From Propioniciclava tarda (GTDB lineage: Bacteria; Actinomycetota; Actinomycetes; Propionibacteriales; Propionibacteriaceae), in NCBI RefSeq assembly GCF_900182665.1, contig NZ_FXTL01000018.1, positions 1 through 63,318 on the forward strand: a stretch of 63,318 nt of DNA, read 5' to 3'. The position numbers were made by a program, and so were the translations under genes. The notes beneath the pieces are model-generated. The model did not search any database. It saw nothing but the letters and a program-made list of their open reading frames with translations, and was not told the DNA's origin. Each line of letters opens with the position of its first letter. Position 1 is the first letter of the stretch. Positions 1-9,800 of this stretch are shown here, piece by piece.

Positions 1-418
1 ACCTAGCCAGAGCCACAATCGACGAACCCGACACGACCATCCCGCCACCCAGCCGGCGTAACCCCGGGTCGCGCATTGATCAGCGTTTCCCTAGGTCTTC
101 CCGCCCGCGTCGACCACAGAGCTGGGCATCGACGTCCTCCACCCGCAGAACTCCACCCAAGCCGCTAGACAGATTCTCAGCTCGCTCATGCCGACCCTCC
201 CCGTCTTCGCGAACCCTGGCAGCCGACCTCATCCACACCTGATCGAGACACTCTTCACAACCGGCCCGCACGCAGCCCCGGTTCGAGCCCAGTCCGTCGT
301 CCGGGAACCCGCTTCCCCGGCGATATGTGGGCGAGGTGATGACTGTGACTTCTTCCCGAGCCCACATGACTGTGGAGGTACGGCGCTATGGCGTGCGTGA
401 CCACCGGCGGCGGTCCGA
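1..418. other. left-edge region without a confident gene
   Basis: No convincing coding region is seen. A short open frame ends at 398-400, just before the VirB4-like gene, but its composition (proline-, arginine- and cysteine-rich, no hydrophobic core) looks like chance. The neighbouring ATPase is shorter than a full VirB4, so earlier T4SS genes probably lie to the left of the window. Confidence 0.4.
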
Positions 419-1927
419 GTGAGCCGCCCACGCTCGGGTCGATCGACGGCCGAGCTATTGGCCGACTTCGGACACGAGCTGCCGGCCGCACCGGCGGCGT
501 CCATCTCCACCCGTGACCCGCGGTTGTTCGCGACTGTTCCGGCGGGCGGGCCGCGGCGTCCGGGTCGTGGTTGGTCGGCGGCGTCGGTGCCTGTGTCGCA
601 GTGGCGGATGACGTCGGACCAGGCCGCTTGTCTGTGGCCGATGATCGCCACCCCCGCGCTGCCGCCGACCGGTGCCCAGTTGGGCATCGACGAACTGTCG
701 GGGGGCTGCTTCTACGCCGACCCGCTCGGCTGGGTGCTGGACGAGGCGGTGCCGGTCACGAACCCGAACGTGATGAGTTACGGCAAACCGGGCGGCGGCA
801 AGTCGGCCGATCCGAAGGCGTTCATCACCGCCATGTTCGACTTCGGCTACAAGGCGCTGATCCTGGGCGACGTCAAAGACGAGTATGAGCCGTTGTGCCG
901 CTCCCAAGGCGTCGAACCGTTCCGAGTCGGTCCCGGCCTCCCGGCCCGGCTCAACCCCCTCGACCTGGGCCCCCTCGGTGATGGTTGGGCGTCGCTGTCC
1001 CGCGAAGAGATCGGACGCCGCGCCGCCCTGTTGTTCCCGCGCTGGCTCGGGCTGCTCCGCTCCCTGGTCGCCTCCCAACACGTCGGGGATCAGCGGGTGC
1101 CGTTCAGCCCGACCGACGCTCGCGTCCTCGAAACGGTGCTGAAGCAGCTGACCGGGTACAGCAACGGCCAGCACACCCTGCAGGTCACCACCATCCCTGC
1201 TGTCTGGGACGCCCTCAACAACCCCACCAACGACCTGATCGTCGAGTGCCGTTACGAGTCGGTGCGGCAGTTCCTCGACGAGACCCGGCTGGTCCGCGAC
1301 GCTCTGGCCCAGCTGTGCACGGGCGCGTTGGCGGGCATGTTCGACGACTACACCACCATCAGCGTCGACTGGACCGCCCCCATCCAGTCCCTGTCCCTGT
1401 CGCGCCTCGAAGCGCTCGGGGATGAGGCCACCGGGATCGCGTTGGCGTGTGTGTCGTCGTGGGGACGGGGCATGCGCGAGGTCAAGGAGTCCGGCGACCT
1501 GCGGATCAATATCCGCGACGAGGTGTGGAAACAGATGCGCCTCGGCCTGGCCGCCGTGCAGAACTTGGACGCCGACCTGCGGCTGTCCCGCCGCGACGGC
1601 GAGGTCAACTGGATGATCGGCCACAAGCCCGGCGACTCGGCCGGTGCCGGGAACACTGGCACCGCCGCCCGGGCGATCGCGTCCGAGCTGCTGGCGCTGG
1701 CGGACATCAAGATCCTCCACGGCCAAGAGGCCCGGGTGGCTGACGAGTTGCAGGCGCTGATCGGTTTCTCACCGCTGGTCCACGACCTGATCACCGGCTG
1801 GGCGACCCAGCGTCCCGGACGCGCCGTCTGGTGCGTCGGGCCCCGCCTCTACAAGGTCCAAACCGTCCTCCACCCCATCGTGAAAGCCCTCGCGTTCACC
1901 AACCAGGCCCTCGAAGGAGCAGCCTGA
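419..1927 (+). CDS. VirB4/TraC-like conjugation ATPase
   Basis: This 502-residue protein is probably the ATPase that energises assembly of, or transfer through, a type IV secretion channel at the inner membrane. It has a Walker A motif GKPGGGKS at about residues 122-129 and an acidic Walker B-like IRDEVWK with D367 and E368. The C-terminal half has the helical and beta pattern of VirB4/TraG-like ATPases. It is shorter than classical VirB4 (about 800 residues), as expected if the N-terminal domain is encoded separately upstream. The start is GTG, 21 bases after an in-frame stop, without a strong ribosome-binding site. Its TGA overlaps the ATG of the wall hydrolase, so the two are translationally coupled. 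Family assignment rests on motifs and context. Confidence 0.8.
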   Translation: MSRPRSGRSTAELLADFGHELPAAPAASISTRDPRLFATVPAGGPRRPGRGWSAASVPVSQWRMTSDQAACLWPMIATPALPPTGAQLGIDELSGGCFYADPLGWVLDEAVPVTNPNVMSYGKPGGGKSADPKAFITAMFDFGYKALILGDVKDEYEPLCRSQGVEPFRVGPGLPARLNPLDLGPLGDGWASLSREEIGRRAALLFPRWLGLLRSLVASQHVGDQRVPFSPTDARVLETVLKQLTGYSNGQHTLQVTTIPAVWDALNNPTNDLIVECRYESVRQFLDETRLVRDALAQLCTGALAGMFDDYTTISVDWTAPIQSLSLSRLEALGDEATGIALACVSSWGRGMREVKESGDLRINIRDEVWKQMRLGLAAVQNLDADLRLSRRDGEVNWMIGHKPGDSAGAGNTGTAARAIASELLALADIKILHGQEARVADELQALIGFSPLVHDLITGWATQRPGRAVWCVGPRLYKVQTVLHPIVKALAFTNQALEGAA

Positions 1928-3117
1928 TGAAAACCCTCGCCCTCCTTCTGGCCAGCGCCCTCTTGACGATCGTCGCCGTCCCACTTGCCCTGATCCTGCT
2001 CATCGCAGGCACTACACCGCCCGTGACGGACGTCCTCTGCACCCCACCACCGCCGGCCCCATCGACCCCATCCGCTTCGACGGCGTCTGCTCTCACCACA
2101 TCCCCACCGGGCCGACCTGCGGCGGAGGCGTCCGTCTTGGCAGTGACGATGCCGCCCTCCCCGTCGCCCGCGGGTGCGGTGGGGTTCGTGTTGCCTGCTC
2201 CGGGGACGCCCCGGCGGGTGTCGCTGACGAACCCGCCGATCCCGATCCCCGCCGACATCGAAGCCCTCTACCGGCAGGCCGCCACCAAGTACCGGGTGTC
2301 GTGGTTGCTGCTGGCCGGCGTCGGCATGGACGAGACCAACCACGGCACCAACCCCAAGAACGATGGCCACGGGGTCGGGCTGATGCAGTTCCTACCTTCC
2401 ACGTGGGCCGAGTACGGCACCGACGGGGACGGCGACGGCCACGCCACCATCACCAACAACGCCGACAGCATCTTCAGCGCCGCCCGCTACCTGGCCGCCC
2501 TCGGCGCCACCGAGGGCCCGGACGGGGTCCGGGCCGCGCTCGGCGTCTACAACCCGAACGCTTGGTACACCAACGACGTCCTCTATTACGCCGCCGCCTA
2601 CTCCGGCGACGACCAAGCCGCCAACCCCTGCCTCATCGGCGACACCCAACCCGGCAACCCCAGCACCAGCTCCGCGACCGGGCCGGCGGCGTCCACCATC
2701 GCCTACGCGGAACGCTGGCTCGGCACCCGGTACAGCTGGGGCGGCGGCAACCCGGACGGTCCCACCCTCGGGATCTGCTGCTCACCCGGCGGGCAGGACG
2801 CCCGCAGCATCGTCGGCTTCGACTGCTCCGGGCTCGTCTTGTACGCCTACGCCCACATCGGCATCCGGCTACCCCATTTGGCCGACGACATCACCTACCG
2901 CTCCGGCGGCCAGACCATCCCGCGCGACTTCACCCAGATGCGCCCCGGTGACGTCATCGGCTTCTCCTACACCCCCGGTGGCCGCGCCTTCCACGTCGGC
3001 ATCTACCGCGGCGACGGAACCATGATCAACAGCGACGGCCACGGCGTCTCGATCGCCACCCTCACCAGCGGCTACTACAGCCACCTCGCCTGGCACATCG
3101 TCCGCTTCACCACCTAG
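1927..3117 (+). CDS. lysozyme-like and NlpC/P60 cell-wall hydrolase of the conjugation apparatus
   Basis: This 396-residue bifunctional peptidoglycan hydrolase presumably opens the wall for the conjugation channel. A signal or anchor segment (about residues 4-30) and a proline-, serine- and threonine-rich linker lead into a lytic-transglycosylase-like domain. That domain has the catalytic-type glutamate E136 in GMDETNHG and the following GLMQFLPSTW motif. The C-terminal NlpC/P60 domain has catalytic C300 in FDCSG and H356 in FHVGIY. The ATG overlaps the upstream stop (TGATG), and GAAGGAG lies ahead of it. VirB1-like enzymes of this two-domain form accompany VirB4 in Gram-positive conjugative elements. 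The fold assignments are clear; the role in transfer is inferred from context. Confidence 0.9.
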   Translation: MKTLALLLASALLTIVAVPLALILLIAGTTPPVTDVLCTPPPPAPSTPSASTASALTTSPPGRPAAEASVLAVTMPPSPSPAGAVGFVLPAPGTPRRVSLTNPPIPIPADIEALYRQAATKYRVSWLLLAGVGMDETNHGTNPKNDGHGVGLMQFLPSTWAEYGTDGDGDGHATITNNADSIFSAARYLAALGATEGPDGVRAALGVYNPNAWYTNDVLYYAAAYSGDDQAANPCLIGDTQPGNPSTSSATGPAASTIAYAERWLGTRYSWGGGNPDGPTLGICCSPGGQDARSIVGFDCSGLVLYAYAHIGIRLPHLADDITYRSGGQTIPRDFTQMRPGDVIGFSYTPGGRAFHVGIYRGDGTMINSDGHGVSIATLTSGYYSHLAWHIVRFTT

Positions 3118-3167
3118 ATCGGACGCCCACGGCGACCGTTCGGCGTCCACACGAAAGGAACCCGCAC

Positions 3168-3485
3168 ATGCTGAACATCACCACCGCCCTCGAACAGGCC
3201 GCCACCCTGCTCGACGGAGCCACCCGCCACGGACTCGACCAAGACGACCTGCCCGACCGGGCCCTGTTCGCCCTCCACGAGACCACCGAAATCCAACACG
3301 ACCTGATGCGGCTCGCCGGCCTCAGCTGGCTCCCCCTCGGTGACCTGCACGAACCCGCCCCCGCCCTCACCCAAGCCGCCGACCTCCTCCACCAGGCCGT
3401 CTTGGACCTGGCTCCCGGACAAGAACTCACGATCATCGGCTACGAACTGAGACTCCGACGCCTCGCCGACCAGGTCACCCCATGA
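3168..3485 (+). CDS. small helical protein, unknown function
   Basis: A 105-residue, probably all-helical protein of leucine- and alanine-rich segments, with no signal peptide or membrane segment and no recognised domain. The ATG is preceded by a good ribosome-binding site (GAAAGGAAC). The stop overlaps the next start (ATGA), so it is co-translated with the following 488-residue protein. It lies in the conjugation operon and is probably an element-specific accessory protein. Confidence 0.65.
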   Translation: MLNITTALEQAATLLDGATRHGLDQDDLPDRALFALHETTEIQHDLMRLAGLSWLPLGDLHEPAPALTQAADLLHQAVLDLAPGQELTIIGYELRLRRLADQVTP

Positions 3486-4948
3486 CCAGCCTCGGCGACC
3501 ACCTCGACCAGCTCGACACGCTCACTGCGGAGCTCGTCCGTGAACAACCCCCACCTGAGCAGGCCGGCCAGATCCTCGCCGGATGGCCGGGAGTCGCGGA
3601 CGCCGCGGCGCGGGCTCTGCTGCGCATCCCGACGTTGAACAGCGACGACACCGCCGGACTGTTCCGCTCCCTGATCGACCTCGCTCACCAACCCACCCCT
3701 GCCGGCGGCGGGCTCGCGCCGATGGCGTCCATCGCGGACGCCTACGCCGGCGTCCGGGACCGGCTCGACGACCAACCCGTCGCCCGCGGCGCCGACGTCC
3801 ACCACGCCCAAATCCTGCACAGCCGCCTCACCCGACCCCTGAACACCCTCGCCGAATGGACCAGCTTCTACGCCGCCCCCCACCAACCGAGCTTGCAGGC
3901 GGCCTTCGACGACTTGGCGCGCAGCACCCGCAGCCGGCATCTCGACACTGGCACCCGGTACGCCGACCTCGGCGCGGTTGACCTGCACGCGGATGACCCG
4001 ATCCTGCGCGCGGCGGCCCGGTGGGCGACGCATGTCACCGCGACCCTGCAACCCGAGCGGGTCAGCACCTCCGGACTCCGGGCCACTCTTGGTGACCTCA
4101 ACATCACCACCGCCACCGCCTACTACCTCACCAAAGCCGTCCTGCTCACCCGCCACGTTGACCCGACCATCGGCACCGACGCCGTCGCCGCACTCTGGGA
4201 CGCCCGCAACGAATGGCGCATCCAGGCCCGCCAGTTCCCCCGCGACCTGAGACTCGGCGACCTCATCTCTGCCGAACGCAATCACACCGCAGCGACCCTC
4301 CGCGACACCCTCAGCCACCACTTCCACGACGCACGCGGCGACTGGCTCCCCGCCGGAGAACTCACCACCCGCTACACCCCCCAGCAGGTGCTTCTGTACG
4401 CGCGGGCACTCGCCGAAATCACCGACGGCGTCGGCGTCCACTACCTCAACGCCCTCCGACACCTCCCCGAGCTGTCTGCGAAACGGGTCGACCCGACGTA
4501 TCGGCCCGTGTTCGCCGCCGGAACCGACCTCACCAAAGCCCGCCGCGAACGATGGCTCCCCATCGCCGCCAACGACCACGAACTCCGACAACTCGCCACC
4601 CGAGCCACCCTCGCCGTCTCTGAAACCGGACGAGCCCTCGACACCATCAGAGACACAGCCCTCACCGGAACCCCGGGCCAAGGTCGGGCAGGAACCGTCG
4701 GACGCCCGACCCCGACCGTCACCAAGGAAGCCCTCACGAAGGTGATCGCCACGCTCGACGCCATGATCCCCACCACCCACCACAAACACGGCCACATCAA
4801 CCCCGGCACCCGCCCAGCCTGGGCCAACGGCAACACCCCACCCGAGAGCCTCCCCGACGTCCGGACGCCGGCACTCATTCAGCGAGAGAGCCGGGTGAGC
4901 CCTCAGAGCGCCCCAGCTCGGAGCTCCCCAAACTCATTTCATGTATAG
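3482..4948 (+). CDS. large helical protein of the conjugation operon, unknown function
   Basis: A 488-residue soluble, predicted mostly helical protein with no motif I recognise, no membrane segment and no cysteine cluster. The C-terminal 50 residues are low-complexity and may be disordered. The start overlaps the preceding stop by 4 bases. Proteins of this size and character often sit between wall hydrolase and coupling-protein genes in actinobacterial elements, but I cannot name a function. It is the last gene before the inserted defence island, whose first gene starts 68 bases downstream. Confidence 0.65.
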   Translation: MTSLGDHLDQLDTLTAELVREQPPPEQAGQILAGWPGVADAAARALLRIPTLNSDDTAGLFRSLIDLAHQPTPAGGGLAPMASIADAYAGVRDRLDDQPVARGADVHHAQILHSRLTRPLNTLAEWTSFYAAPHQPSLQAAFDDLARSTRSRHLDTGTRYADLGAVDLHADDPILRAAARWATHVTATLQPERVSTSGLRATLGDLNITTATAYYLTKAVLLTRHVDPTIGTDAVAALWDARNEWRIQARQFPRDLRLGDLISAERNHTAATLRDTLSHHFHDARGDWLPAGELTTRYTPQQVLLYARALAEITDGVGVHYLNALRHLPELSAKRVDPTYRPVFAAGTDLTKARRERWLPIAANDHELRQLATRATLAVSETGRALDTIRDTALTGTPGQGRAGTVGRPTPTVTKEALTKVIATLDAMIPTTHHKHGHINPGTRPAWANGNTPPESLPDVRTPALIQRESRVSPQSAPARSSPNSFHV

Positions 4949-5016
4949 AACAAATGATCGATTCAAGACCCGGAGTGGCTACCGAGGAAGTGGACGTGGT
5001 GGCCTACGGTGGCACC

Positions 5017-5763
5017 ATGCGTGCTGACTCAGCGATCGAGTGGACGGAATCGACATGGAACCCCGTCACGGGCTGTGATCGAGTCTCGGCTGGGTGCGAC
5101 AACTGCTACGCGTTGGCGCTGGCCAAGCGTCTCCAAGCTATGGGCAGCCCGCGCTATCGAGTCGACGGCGACCCGCGAACCTCCGGGCCGGGGTTCGGAG
5201 TCACCCTCCATCACGACCTCGTCGACGCGCCGAGGGCTTGGCGTCGGCCGCGAATTGTCTTCGTCAACTCAATGTCAGATCTCTTCCATGCGCGGGTACC
5301 CCTCGCGTTCATCCAGAGGGTTTTTGAAACGATGGAGGCCACTCCTCAGCACACCTATCAGGTGCTGACCAAACGTGCCACAAGGTTGGCACGGCTAGCA
5401 CCGCAGCTGTCATGGCCAGACAATGTCTGGATGGGCGTCTCCGTCGAGAACGCTCAGCAACTCGACCGGGTCAACGAACTGCGCAAAGTCCCGGCGGCCG
5501 TGCGGTTCCTGTCCTGCGAGCCACTGCTCGGCCCACTCGATAGTCTCGATCTCACTGGGATTTCCTGGGTAATTGTTGGTGGCGAGTCGGGTCCGCGGTA
5601 TCGGCCGGTGGACCTCGAATGGGTGCGCAGAGTCCGGGACGCCTGCTCGCTCTCTGACGTACCCTTCTTCTTCAAGCAGTGGGGTGGGCGGACCCCGAAG
5701 ATCGCCGGTCGTGAACTCGACGGTCGCCTTTGGGATCAAATGCCCGTAGCCGCCACGGGATAG
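5017..5763 (+). CDS. three-Cys-motif protein of the phage Gp37/Gp68 (DUF5131) family
   Basis: A 248-residue protein with the family hallmark near its N-terminus: SAIEWTESTWNPVTGC followed by C20-x6-C27-x2-C30-Y. The three cysteines resemble, with different spacing, the cluster ligands of radical-SAM enzymes. The rest has a barrel-like pattern with conserved stretches LTKRATRL, GVSVENAQ, RFLSCEPLLGPL, VIVGGESG and FFFKQWGG. I chose the ATG at 5017 because family members begin just ahead of SAIEW; an in-frame ATG at 4954 would add 21 unconserved residues. The biochemical function is unknown. The family is regularly paired with TcmP, which here lies tail-to-tail and overlaps it by 28 bases. Base composition is less GC-rich than in the conjugation genes. 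Confidence 0.88.
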   Translation: MRADSAIEWTESTWNPVTGCDRVSAGCDNCYALALAKRLQAMGSPRYRVDGDPRTSGPGFGVTLHHDLVDAPRAWRRPRIVFVNSMSDLFHARVPLAFIQRVFETMEATPQHTYQVLTKRATRLARLAPQLSWPDNVWMGVSVENAQQLDRVNELRKVPAAVRFLSCEPLLGPLDSLDLTGISWVIVGGESGPRYRPVDLEWVRRVRDACSLSDVPFFFKQWGGRTPKIAGRELDGRLWDQMPVAATG

Positions 5764-6860
5764 ACCGCGTACGTCCGCGTGCCTTTGCCCTTCTTCGCGA
5801 GGCGCAGTACCTGCGCATCGTTCAGATCGCGGGCGATCTGATTGATCTCAGTGTCGCTCAAGACCCCGATGGCCCCGTCGAGGACCTGGCTCGCAACGAG
5901 TCGCAGCTCGAGTCCCGCGGACGGGCCCTGTGAGATGGTCGTGAGGTTGCGGGCGATGCGTTCGCGTGCATCCTGGTAGTCGGCTAAGACATCGACAGGC
6001 TCGAAGAGCGACGCTTGGCCCTTGAGGTCCAACACTTCCGACTCGCTGCGCCACTCCCGCATCGAGCGAGCAACTGCGTCGCTCATCACCCAAGTCCCAT
6101 GCGGCGACCTCGTGATGTGGACCAGGTAGAACACCGGCTGACCAGTCGGGCGCTTCCGGACTGGAATCGCCATGACTGATGAGTCGGGGATGGCTGCCGC
6201 CAACTGTTCGACGTAGTCGTAGACCAACTCGTGCAACGCGGTCTCCCAGCTAGCAGTCGACTTCGATCGACCCCGCTGAATGGACTCCCTCCACCAAGAA
6301 CCACACACCATGTCCAAGACACTGGATGTCTCCCGGGTAATGGCATTCGCTGCGACGCGACGGCCCAGATCCCCGTTGAAGTTGAGCAGTATCTCTGTGG
6401 GTGGCCACGAAGGCGCCCGCTGCGCGAGCAGGCAAACCTGCTGAAAGGTTAGGCCAGCTCCACACGGATCGAGGAAAAGGAAGAGAGCCCGCCGCTGCGC
6501 CCGACTGAGAATCTCTGGCAGATTTGATTCGACTGTGCCGCCGGAAACGCGCGCCAGGCTCGATGGGTAGTGGCCGACTACCTGGAGAAGCTCCGACCGC
6601 GTCTTGTCATCCTTCTCTACGAGCTCAACTTGCGTGCTCCCCGACGGTGCTGCGGCCGCGGCCATGAGGAGCAGCTCTGCAGAGCCAGGCTTTCCTGACT
6701 TGTCTCGCCCGTTGCCTGCGTAGCCATCCACCAAGGTGACCGGAGCCGAACGCGCGAGCTTCTGCGTGAAAGCGATTGTGTATCGGCCCAAGACTCGATG
6801 CTTTAGGAAGGACTGGATAGCCTCCTCTTCCAGCAAGCCCGCACTAGTTCCAGTCGCCAT
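5736..6860 (-). CDS. tcmP: three-Cys-motif partner protein TcmP
   Basis: A 374-residue protein of the TcmP family, defined as the partner of the three-Cys Gp37/Gp68 proteins. The N-terminal half is methyltransferase-like: VDGYAGNG at 44-51 (motif I-like), VEKDD at 81-85 (acidic end of strand 2) and LFLDPCGAG with D131-P132 (motif IV-like). A winged-helix-like C-terminus follows. Substrate and activity are unknown. The ATG at 6860 has TAGGAACC ahead of it. It starts 8 bases after the stop of the Type ISP enzyme, so the two probably share one transcript, while its 3' end overlaps the convergent three-Cys gene. The heptamer common in the host is nearly absent, which suggests recent transfer. Confidence 0.88.
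   Translation of the reverse strand: MATGTSAGLLEEEAIQSFLKHRVLGRYTIAFTQKLARSAPVTLVDGYAGNGRDKSGKPGSAELLLMAAAAAPSGSTQVELVEKDDKTRSELLQVVGHYPSSLARVSGGTVESNLPEILSRAQRRALFLFLDPCGAGLTFQQVCLLAQRAPSWPPTEILLNFNGDLGRRVAANAITRETSSVLDMVCGSWWRESIQRGRSKSTASWETALHELVYDYVEQLAAAIPDSSVMAIPVRKRPTGQPVFYLVHITRSPHGTWVMSDAVARSMREWRSESEVLDLKGQASLFEPVDVLADYQDARERIARNLTTISQGPSAGLELRLVASQVLDGAIGVLSDTEINQIARDLNDAQVLRLAKKGKGTRTYAVYPVAATGI
5741..5763. repeat. near-palindrome at the convergent three-Cys/tcmP 3' ends
   Basis: The overlap contains an imperfect inverted repeat with arms CCCGT and ACGGG. Because of it, both strands encode the same peptide PVAATG at the two C-termini: the plus-strand gene ends in PVAATG and the minus-strand gene in PVAATGI. 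It could form a small hairpin at both 3' ends, but there is no T-run. Confidence 0.6.
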
Positions 6861-6868
6861 TTCGGTTC

Positions 6869-9800
6869 CTATAGGGGTAGGTGAGGTAGGGAGTCGACGA
6901 TCTTCATCGTGTCGATCGACACCCTGGTGACGCGCTTGATCAGGTCGACGATGTATCGCGGGTCGTTGTGTTCGCGGCACCAGTCGTTCGGGTCGTTGAC
7001 GATGCCGGACGCCTTGTCGGTCTTCACCTGGTAGCGGTCGATCAGCCACTCCAGCGCGGACCGCGAGCCCAGCATGTAGCGGTGCGCCTCCGCTGGGATG
7101 TCGCCCAGTGTCACCAGCGCGTTGTAGACGATCGCCTTCTTCGTCGTCTTGTCGGCCCAGCGCATCTTCGTCACCCGGAACGTCTCGAACGGGTCCCCGA
7201 ACGCCGGCGCCTGCTCGTGCAGCGGGTACGGCTCGACCGTCTCGTAGTTGACGTGCAGGTCCGCGAGCTTGCGACCCGCGTTACCGAAGGCGAAGAAGTC
7301 GGACGCCGTCGCCGCCAGCGGAATGCGCGGCAGCATCCGCTTCAGGTCGGCCGCGAACGTGATGCGGTATTGCTCCGAGTGCAGGACGCCGTACACGTAG
7401 TAGAAGACGTCGTCCTTCGTTACTGACGCCCCGAACCTCTCCCGGTAGAGCGCCTGGATGCCGTCGGTGATGTTGTCGACGCGCCGGTATCCCCACTCAT
7501 CGACGTCGCCGCCGGCTGAACCTGTCGAAGTCGTCTCCAGAAGCGACCCTTGCTCGTGCCCTGAGCCTGTTGAAGGGTCGGACGCCTTCTCGTAGGTCCA
7601 GCGTGGGAAGAACTGGGCCGCGTCCACGTACATCTTGGAGTCGGGAAGCAGGCCAGCCATGAGAACGGAGAAGGGAGCGCGCGCGCCGGAGTCGATCACC
7701 GTGATTCCGACGTTCGCGTGATTGGGCGTTGGGAAGAACCGGCCCTGCTGATACACGCGATGGACCATGCTCGGGTCGAAGTAGACGGCCTGCTTCGTGA
7801 ACGGCCGATAGAGGCCGTTCCGGATCGCCTCGGCATCGAAACTGTGTTGCTTGCCCTTGAGTGCATCGGCGATCAGTCGGTCGGTCCAGCTGATCCTGGT
7901 GGGGTCTAGGTCGAGGCTGCCGCCGGCCCCACGTGAAGTGCTGGCTTGCGTCGCGTAGAACTCGATCATCCGGCGCATGTTGGTGTCGACCGCATCCCGA
8001 GAGTAGCTGTAGCACCAGGAGTCTCGGTTGGTCTGGATGCCCGATGAACTCCAGCCGAAATGTGCTTCCTCTGACTCATCGCCTCTCAATGTGATCGCCG
8101 GGAAGCCGATGAAGGAGGTGCTTCGTTGGTGGAGCCAGTCGCCGGCCCGGTTCGGGTTGAGTGTCGTCCAAGCAGTGGAATCGAGCGTGGTCGCGTTGAT
8201 GCGGGCCAGCTTTTCGTCGGCGGTCTGGTAGTCGGGAACGCCCAAGTAGTGCACCCGCGCTGGGGTGTGTGAGGTGGTCAATCGTTTGACGGCGATGAGA
8301 ATGGCCACACCGGTCCGGGCGCCGGAGCCGAAGACTTTGCCGCCTTCCTGGCGCGAGGTTTCGCCCGCAGTGCGTTGGTTTCCGCGCAGGTTGTAGACGT
8401 AGATTTCGCTGAACTCTGTTTGAAAGGTCTTGCGGATGCCGTCGGCGGTGTTGCCGTCGACCCAGCCGTTGTTGCTGACGAAGGCGATGACGCCGTGACC
8501 GCCGATTCGGTCGGTAGCCCAGCGGAACGCCCGGACGTAGGAGTCGTAGAGGCTGTTCTTGAGGGTCGCGGTGGAGCGGGCCGCGTACGTCTCGGCGATG
8601 CGCGCGTCAAGAGTGGCGTACTTCAGGTTCGCGTTGTTGTCGTTAGCGGAGCCTTGTCCGGCCGAGTACGGCGGGTTGCCGACGATGACCTTGATCGGGG
8701 CGGCGAGCTGGGCTTCGATGCGGTCGTTGTTGACAGGGATAAGCGAGGTGTCGGCGCGGTCGCCTTCTTCGGTGATCTGGAAGGTGTCGGTGAGGGTGGC
8801 GCCGGGGAACGGGACGTACGGCACGTCGATCGGTGCGGTCGACCCTTCGACAGGCTCAGGGAACGGCACGTCCGCATGACCACCCACTTCGACAAGATCC
8901 GAGCCCAAGGTGTCGGCGGCGTCCGTGATGTCTTTGAGGTGTTGGCGGATGATGGCTTGGTAGGTGGTTTCGATGTTGACGCACGCGATGTAGTAGGCGA
9001 GCAGCATGATCTCGTTGGCCCACAACTCCGAGGTGTATTTGCGGGCGAGGTCTTCGGGGCGGATGATGCCGGACTCCAGCAGGCGCACGATGAAGGTGCC
9101 GGTGCCTGTGAAGGGGTCGAGGATGTGGACGCCTTCGTCGGTGAGTCCGTAGCCGAACTCCTGCCGGCAGACGTCGTCGGCGGCGCGCAGGATGAAGTCG
9201 ACGATCTCGACGGGCGTGTAGACGACCCCGAAGCTGGCCGCTTGCTTGGGGAACGCCTTCTTGAAGAAGTTCTCGTACAGCTCGTGGATGACGGTTTGGC
9301 GTCCGGCGGCGGTTTCGATCTGTGAGGCGCGTTTGCGCACCGAGTCGTAGAACTTCTCCAGGCTGGCGGTTTCGGCGTCCAGGCCGTGCCCGGCGAGGGC
9401 GTCCACCATCTTCTGCATGGTGATCGACACCGGGTTGTGAGCGGCGAACGAATCGTGCTCGAACAGGGCGTCGAACACGGGCTTGGTGATCAGGTGTTGG
9501 CTGAGCATGTTCGCGGCGTCGTCGGCGTTGATCGAGTCGTTCAGGTTGGCTTTGAGCCCGTCAAGGAAGGTGTCGAACTCGGCGGTCACGGCCGGGTCGC
9601 CGGCGTCCAGGATGGCTTTGATGCGGGCGCGCTGGTTGGCGGCGATGTCGACGACGGAGTCGGCCCATTGGTCCCAGTACTCCCGGTCGCCGACCTTCTT
9701 CACGATGCGGGCCAGGATCGAGTCGCGCCAATGCCCGAGGTCGAACAGCGGCAGCTGGACGCCGCCGTCCGACGTCTTGAGGGGTTTGCCTTCGGCGTCG

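Noticed and set aside
188-400. 70-codon frame ahead of the VirB4-like gene
   Set aside because: No ribosome-binding site, no domain and residue use like chance sequence.
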